Positions 59,662 to 64,000 of a stretch of DNA of 64,000 nucleotides are shown one piece after another; positions within the stretch are counted from its first letter, which is position 1, and every line of letters starts with the position of its first letter. A program made the position numbers and the translations under genes. Source of the stretch: Zygotorulaspora mrakii. Its lineage: Eukaryota > Ascomycota > Saccharomycetes > Saccharomycetales > Saccharomycetaceae. The DNA lies in assembly GCF_013402915.1 (NCBI RefSeq), contig NC_050719.1, positions 186,001 to 250,000 on the forward strand, read 5' to 3'. The notes under the pieces are model-generated. The model was not told where the DNA came from, searched no databases, and saw only the letters and a list, made by a program, of their open reading frames with translations.

Positions 59662-60849
59662 TTAGAAACCTTTGGACGCGAGGTTATCTGCGATGGCCAA
59701 ATAAAAGTTCAGTATGTCTATATCTGGTTTCACTTTTTGCTCTAACGAATGGTTTGTGTTCTCAAGCAATTTACCGATATCTCTCCGAATTTTATTTCTC
59801 CAATTGATAAGGTCCAGGTGATCCACATTCGCAAGTGTTCCCTGATATTGACCCCATTTGCTACTTTGCACGCTAACCAAACCATCATTTGGGTTACCGT
59901 TAGAAGAATTGTCGATTATCTTCCATGAAGTATAAAAAGCGTTGTGCCATTTTGGCTTGAAAAACGACCCATATGAGTAATATGACACAGCGGGCTCATT
60001 CAGAACTCTTTCATTGAAGTACTTCATGTATTCTGTGGTAAGTTCGTAGAAACATGGTGGTAATAGGATAACCGGGGCCTCGAATGCGATGAGTTTTCTA
60101 AGATCCTCTGATAGGTTTACCACGTAGTCTGCCATTTCAGATCCACGATGGGCCGTAGATATTGTAGTTAGACTGAGAACCTGATAGCTTTTATCTGGAA
60201 TCTTTGAAATGAGATAACGACAATCTAGACCACCCATCGAATGGGCGATTAGATTCAGTCTGATTCTGTCGTCTTTTTCGAAAGTCTCATCAGTGCTTTC
60301 TTCCGATGTATTGTAAACCTGACCTTTACTGGCTGTTTGCTTCAGTTTTTGAGTTTCTGTCTCGAGAAATGCATTTAGTATTGTGGCGCGTTCTTCTATA
60401 CTGCCAAAACTAGGAACGCTGGCAGTAATTACGGTGCACCCTTTCTGCTCCAGGCGTTCCTTCACCCCAATCCAATACTCAACCTCAAGGATACCTCGAT
60501 TTCCCAGTTCTTCACTATTACTGTGATCAACGATGAAACTTTCACGATTCAGACCCTGCAAGTGGTTATAAAGGAGCTTTGTTAATTGCGTAAGAGAGGG
60601 AATCAAAATCAGTTTGTCAAAGCCTGATAATCCATGGCACAAGACAATCGGATTCTTTGGTGCGCGGAACTTTTCTCTCAATGGGACGCTTGATATCAGC
60701 AATGCTGTAGTGTTGCTGTAACTTGAGCAAAAGGATCTGTATGACTGATTAAATGACAAAACTGTCGGATCATTATATTTACTAGATAAAGATGAAAGTG
60801 ATGGGGCTTCCGATTTATATTCACGTTCCTCTGAACCGTTTTTCAACAT
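59662..60849 (-). CDS. TGL2: Mitochondrial triacylglycerol lipase Tgl2
   Basis: Alpha/beta-hydrolase lipase of 395 residues (S. cerevisiae about 326). The oxyanion-strand motif PIVLCHGLSGFDKL (about 67-80) is followed by the nucleophile elbow LIAHSMGGLDCRY with Ser204. A late histidine in NVDHLDLINWR is a good candidate for the catalytic His, and NPNDGLVSVQSSKWG for the acid region. In S. cerevisiae Tgl2 hydrolyses tri- and diacylglycerols and is mitochondrial. No strong presequence is seen here. Extra length comes from the Ser-rich N-terminus and a Glu/Asp/Lys-rich insert just before the elbow. Identification rests on motifs and overall match. Confidence 0.82.
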   Translation of the reverse strand: MLKNGSEEREYKSEAPSLSSLSSKYNDPTVLSFNQSYRSFCSSYSNTTALLISSVPLREKFRAPKNPIVLCHGLSGFDKLILIPSLTQLTKLLYNHLQGLNRESFIVDHSNSEELGNRGILEVEYWIGVKERLEQKGCTVITASVPSFGSIEERATILNAFLETETQKLKQTASKGQVYNTSEESTDETFEKDDRIRLNLIAHSMGGLDCRYLISKIPDKSYQVLSLTTISTAHRGSEMADYVVNLSEDLRKLIAFEAPVILLPPCFYELTTEYMKYFNERVLNEPAVSYYSYGSFFKPKWHNAFYTSWKIIDNSSNGNPNDGLVSVQSSKWGQYQGTLANVDHLDLINWRNKIRRDIGKLLENTNHSLEQKVKPDIDILNFYLAIADNLASKGF

Positions 60850-61044
60850 CTCATACTTGTCAGTGCTTGAACGTTTTCATAGATCGATTCACTGTGTATT
60901 AACGTGTGATTGTCCCCTTCGCAATTTCTCGGCGTGTCGCATTTTCTTTGCTACAGAAAAAATTCAATGAATAAATCAAGAGAATGAAGAGAGTCACACA
61001 AGAAGTTTAAACGTATACTGACTTTAATTTGGTAACCTCCTTGT

Positions 61045-62034
61045 TTAGATTCGTTTAAAACTTTGACTGAAATTCACGTGAATTCTTTTATCATCGATGA
61101 GCACACCATCCATCTGTTTGTAAGATTCTTCACAAGATCTCCTGTCTTTAAATTCTATGAAGCCATAACCGAGAGATCGACCGGATAATTTATCTCGTAT
61201 AATCTCCACAGAATTTATTTCACCGAACCTGTGGAAAATTGTAGCTATGTCTTTCGCTCTTGTCAAAGGATTTAACTTGCATATGAAAAGAACGCATTCC
61301 GACGGTTTAATGCCCATCGTTGGCACATCTGAAGCTATCTCAAAAACTAACTCTTTCCTTTTAATATCGTCCAGAATTTCATCTCTTGTATCCCAGAGAT
61401 CGCGATGCTCTTCCAGCCATTCTTTAGATATGCGGACATCTCGAAGTGGTAATGATATGCTGAGCCTGTGAACATTTTCCAGGGGTGGAAATGGATCGAA
61501 TACAAGGTAAGTTTTTTTAATTCTTATATCGTTTAAAGGACGTTTCATGTCGTCTACTTCAAGACTGTTCATAATTTTTAGTAATTTTTGACTCTCCACT
61601 GTAACTTCTCCATAGAAGATCATATTTTGCATCGGCTCCTCAAGGTCATTCAGAACCAAAACAACTTGAGAACCTATTAGTTGTGGAGTAGAATCATCTT
61701 TATTGACAGCCTTAAATCCAAATTGACCCTTCCGAGTCCGCTGCGAAGTTGACAGTAGATCCGTTGCCCTAATAAGCTGCGACCCATTGCTGCTTTCTTG
61801 GTCTTCAAGACCTTTGATGGACATATTGTGGGTTCTCAATTCCTTTCTATCCTCAAAACCTACAAGCGCATCACCAAACATAACTGATCTTCCCTTTTGC
61901 AAATCGTAAAAGCATTGACGATCATAAAACCCCATCTCGCATAATTTCAAAAAGTTATAGGATTCAATTTTGTAGTTCTCATAGGCTAAATCAATAACTA
62001 GATCCCCAAGAGTAGTTTCAATTAAGACGCTCAT
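61045..62034 (-). CDS. CYP6: RRM-containing cyclophilin-like protein (PPIL4/Cyp6 type)
   Basis: 329 residues from the ATG at 62034 (a TTG lies two codons earlier). The N-terminal cyclophilin-like domain starts MSVLIETTLGDLVIDLAYEN and has YNFLKLCEMGFY; it runs to about 165. A C-terminal RRM (about 248-325) has RNP2 VLFICKL and RNP1 GYGFIEFK. This is the architecture of PPIL4/S. pombe Rct1 (Cyp6), linked to transcription and splicing in the nucleus. The usual FHR...Q catalytic residues are replaced (CFYDLQKGRSVMFGD), so prolyl isomerase activity is doubtful. S. cerevisiae has no such gene among CPR1-8. There is no Lys/Arg-rich tail after the RRM, unlike PPIL4. Confidence 0.82.
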   Translation of the reverse strand: MSVLIETTLGDLVIDLAYENYKIESYNFLKLCEMGFYDRQCFYDLQKGRSVMFGDALVGFEDRKELRTHNMSIKGLEDQESSNGSQLIRATDLLSTSQRTRKGQFGFKAVNKDDSTPQLIGSQVVLVLNDLEEPMQNMIFYGEVTVESQKLLKIMNSLEVDDMKRPLNDIRIKKTYLVFDPFPPLENVHRLSISLPLRDVRISKEWLEEHRDLWDTRDEILDDIKRKELVFEIASDVPTMGIKPSECVLFICKLNPLTRAKDIATIFHRFGEINSVEIIRDKLSGRSLGYGFIEFKDRRSCEESYKQMDGVLIDDKRIHVNFSQSFKRI

Positions 62035-62114
62035 ACGCAAGTACCTCGTATTAGCTAATGTTTTGCAGTTGATAATATACGTATATCTTACTTATATTCT
62101 GTACTTATGAAGTC

Positions 62115-62122
62115 CACGTGAT
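62115..62122 (-). promoter_or_regulatory. ATCACGTG E-box upstream of CYP6
   Basis: RTCACRTG-type site (CACGTGAT on the plus strand) about 80 bp upstream of the CYP6 ATG. Candidate Cbf1-type site. Confidence 0.35.
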
Positions 62123-62159
62123 TTATTTCAAGATTTCATATCAACTCGTAATCTTCATA

Positions 62160-62218
62160 ATCTAGCACATATATCAGTACATATACATCTAAATATATGG
62201 ATATATATAAGAACATCT
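62160..62218 (-). terminator. COQ6 3' processing region
   Basis: Immediately downstream of the COQ6 stop, the minus strand reads repeated TATATA-type efficiency elements (62200-62210, 62193-62198 and 62178-62183 regions), the usual yeast cleavage/polyadenylation signal context. Confidence 0.5.
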
Positions 62219-63652
62219 CTATCTCCCTGATTCTCCAAGTGTATCCCTAATTAAATTCTTAAGCGGTGGAACGTTATTGATAACGTTAATACCGAAAGAT
62301 CTCAACGCTACGATAGGGGCATAGTCCGTGCCATAAATTTTATTCAACTTGTCAACCATGCCTAAGAGCAAATTATTAATAGGATAGCGATCAGCCCAGA
62401 ATGACTGCAGACTTAGTAAAGACCCGATGTCAGATCCTCTAGAAACAGCTATTTCCAAAGCATCAACTAAAGCCTCAACGTCTCCCTGCCCCATGTTCAG
62501 TCCTTGTCCAGCCAATGGATGAGTAGTATGTGCAGCATCTCCAACTAACGCGATTCTTTCGGAACAATAAGTATCTGCGTGTGACAGTTTTAACGGGAAA
62601 CGGGCTCTCGTGTCTGGCAAAATGCCCTGAACTTTGGGGGGATACTTTTCATCTATCATGTTTTCGTCTTCAGAAGAACTGAAAACTTGCTCTATTCTGA
62701 AATTGATATCTTCACTTAGCTCCTTCGTTGAGATTGTTTTATCTTCTAACTGCTTGTAATAAAATTTCATATCAGCATCCTCTAAAACAAAGGCAGCATT
62801 GATTAGGGCTGTAAATTGTTCTGGAGTGATGGACGTCAGGAGTTTTGATAAGCGCTCAGTGCAACTCCAAACAAGCGTAGCATTCTCACCCGGTAATGGT
62901 AAATGAGCGATAGGTCCTGTAGGAAGAAATCTTTGCCAGCCCCTGATCTTATATGGAGGATATTCTAGTTTCATAGTTGCAACAACGCCAAACGCATTGT
63001 AAGACCAGCCTCGAGACGGAATTCTAGAGAACTTCCTTACAGGGGAGTTAAAGCCATCTGCCCCTACAAGTAATCTCGTTTTATAAACCTCTCCGTTATC
63101 CAGCGTTACTAATGGCCAGGATTTGGCGTCATAGGGATCGTTAAGCTCAATTCCGGAAACTTTCGTATTGTCAATGATTTTGAAGGTGTTAGGATCTGGT
63201 GAAAGTTGATCAAGTCTTTTAAGCAATGACGACTGAACGTTTAAAATTTCAATCATACAAGCCATTGAATCTTTTTCCATATCTAAAGTTGCATCAGAAC
63301 ATCCCTCGGTCACATATAAACCATCATAAACTTGTATCCTGTCATTCATTAAGCTTACACCAGCTCTTTCCTCCAGGAACCTTCTAGATGGTGGTGTTAA
63401 GCTAATTACACGATTCGTATAATTATCTGGAGGTGAATTGTAGAATGAAGCAACTTTGCCCTTCAAATCGCTTGCATCTACAAGTACAGTGGACAATTGG
63501 TTCAGTTTAGGTGATGATTTGATTGCCGCAGCCAATGTCAAACCAGCGGGACCACCGCCGACTATCAAAACATCTGCCAGTTTGGGAACTGCATGTGTTG
63601 CAGAAGATATCAAGCGGATCAATTTGTGAGGTGCAGACACCTTGCCGAACAT
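62219..63652 (-). CDS. COQ6: Ubiquinone biosynthesis flavin monooxygenase Coq6
   Basis: FAD-dependent monooxygenase that performs the C5 hydroxylation in coenzyme Q synthesis, in the matrix-side CoQ synthome; it also acts in deamination when p-aminobenzoate is the precursor. 477 residues from the ATG at 63652 (the frame is open to a GTG upstream), matching about 479 in S. cerevisiae. A short basic presequence (about 1-22) precedes the dinucleotide-binding motif VLIVGGGPAGLTLA (Gly32-Gly37). The second FAD motif GDAAHTTHPLAGQGLNMGQG (about 368-387) is the UbiH/COQ6 signature. In S. cerevisiae COQ6 (YGR255C) is elsewhere, so synteny is not conserved here. Confidence 0.95.
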   Translation of the reverse strand: MFGKVSAPHKLIRLISSATHAVPKLADVLIVGGGPAGLTLAAAIKSSPKLNQLSTVLVDASDLKGKVASFYNSPPDNYTNRVISLTPPSRRFLEERAGVSLMNDRIQVYDGLYVTEGCSDATLDMEKDSMACMIEILNVQSSLLKRLDQLSPDPNTFKIIDNTKVSGIELNDPYDAKSWPLVTLDNGEVYKTRLLVGADGFNSPVRKFSRIPSRGWSYNAFGVVATMKLEYPPYKIRGWQRFLPTGPIAHLPLPGENATLVWSCTERLSKLLTSITPEQFTALINAAFVLEDADMKFYYKQLEDKTISTKELSEDINFRIEQVFSSSEDENMIDEKYPPKVQGILPDTRARFPLKLSHADTYCSERIALVGDAAHTTHPLAGQGLNMGQGDVEALVDALEIAVSRGSDIGSLLSLQSFWADRYPINNLLLGMVDKLNKIYGTDYAPIVALRSFGINVINNVPPLKNLIRDTLGESGR

Positions 63653-64000
63653 TATATGTTTTCTTAGATATCTCACAACAGTTGCAACTAGTTCGTTTTT
63701 CAGAATGTCAAGTAGGGAAGCTTAGAGTAGAACTTGCTTTCAATTTTAAACAGTTCGTCAATGACGCAAGGAGCCGACAAATCTAAACGGGTTACGAAAA
63801 TAAGATCAGCTTAGAGTAAAACAATGTCTCTGTGAATCAAGAAACAAGAGATTCGTGATAAAATCGGAAATTTGTCGTCCTGAACACGTAGAGTTTTTGC
63901 TGCTACGGCGATTTGTTTGATAGTCGTGATTGCATAAATAGAGTGACCTAAAGCCAGGGAAAGTGCCATACACAATATCATTTCTTTCACTAATCTTGAC
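63653..64000. other. COQ6 upstream region to window end
   Basis: COQ6 promoter and beyond. Several short ATG frames, none protein-like. No RNA gene or partial gene can be recognised before the window ends. Confidence 0.5.

Overview
This window is nuclear chromosomal DNA of a budding yeast (Saccharomycetaceae). The genes are compact, almost all without introns, and recognisable one by one as orthologues of Saccharomyces cerevisiae genes. One gene, IST1, has a short 5' intron with yeast-type splice signals. I saw no transposon, tRNA, rRNA, CRISPR array or bacterial feature.

Gene order is the most informative property. Genes that lie on S. cerevisiae chromosome XIV (TOF1, SEC2, BNI1, ALP1, LYP1, PIK1, IST1, PDR17, YIF1, POL2, ORC5, LTO1, ATX1, DSL1, SIP3; YNL273 down to YNL257) run in the same order and orientation. 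Between them sit genes that S. cerevisiae keeps elsewhere: AVT2 (chr V, beside CAN1), TAM41, TFC4 and UFD1 (chr VII), and LIN1 (chr VIII, beside YSP1, the duplicate of SIP3). This interleaving of sister regions is what an unduplicated genome should show, so the organism is probably a yeast that diverged before the whole-genome duplication. High protein similarity to S. cerevisiae suggests something near Zygosaccharomyces or Torulaspora, but the genus cannot be fixed from the sequence alone.

Layout. 1-9.1 kb: a subtilisin-like protease (RRT12-like) behind a putative sporulation element, TOF1 behind MCB-type sites, AVT2 and SEC2. 9.3-15.1 kb: the formin BNI1. 15.4-20.2 kb: two divergent basic amino-acid permeases (ALP1/CAN1 and LYP1) around a 1.2 kb promoter region; this is the locus where BSC4 arose de novo in S. 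cerevisiae. 20.7-31.5 kb: PIK1, TAM41, IST1, TFC4, UFD1. 31.6-37.7 kb: a BRE4-like membrane protein, PDR17, CWC23. 37.7-39.5 kb: a gene-poor stretch with one uncertain small ORF. 39.5-49.8 kb: YIF1, POL2, two uncertain small ORFs, ORC5. 50-59.5 kb: LIN1, LTO1, ATX1, DSL1, SIP3. 59.7-63.7 kb: TGL2, an RRM-cyclophilin (CYP6/PPIL4 type, a family absent from S. cerevisiae) and COQ6.

The genes are housekeeping and do not form one pathway. Recurrent themes are DNA replication (TOF1, POL2, ORC5), membrane traffic (SEC2, PIK1, IST1, YIF1, DSL1), phospholipid and sterol handling (TAM41, PDR17, SIP3, PIK1) and amino-acid transport (AVT2, ALP1, LYP1). I found no convincing new multi-gene system. The best leads are several unannotated short ORFs in the longer gaps, one with an intron-like interruption just downstream of POL2, and a strong hairpin beyond SIP3. 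Several long open frames begin at non-ATG codons; for those I give the first in-frame ATG as the start.
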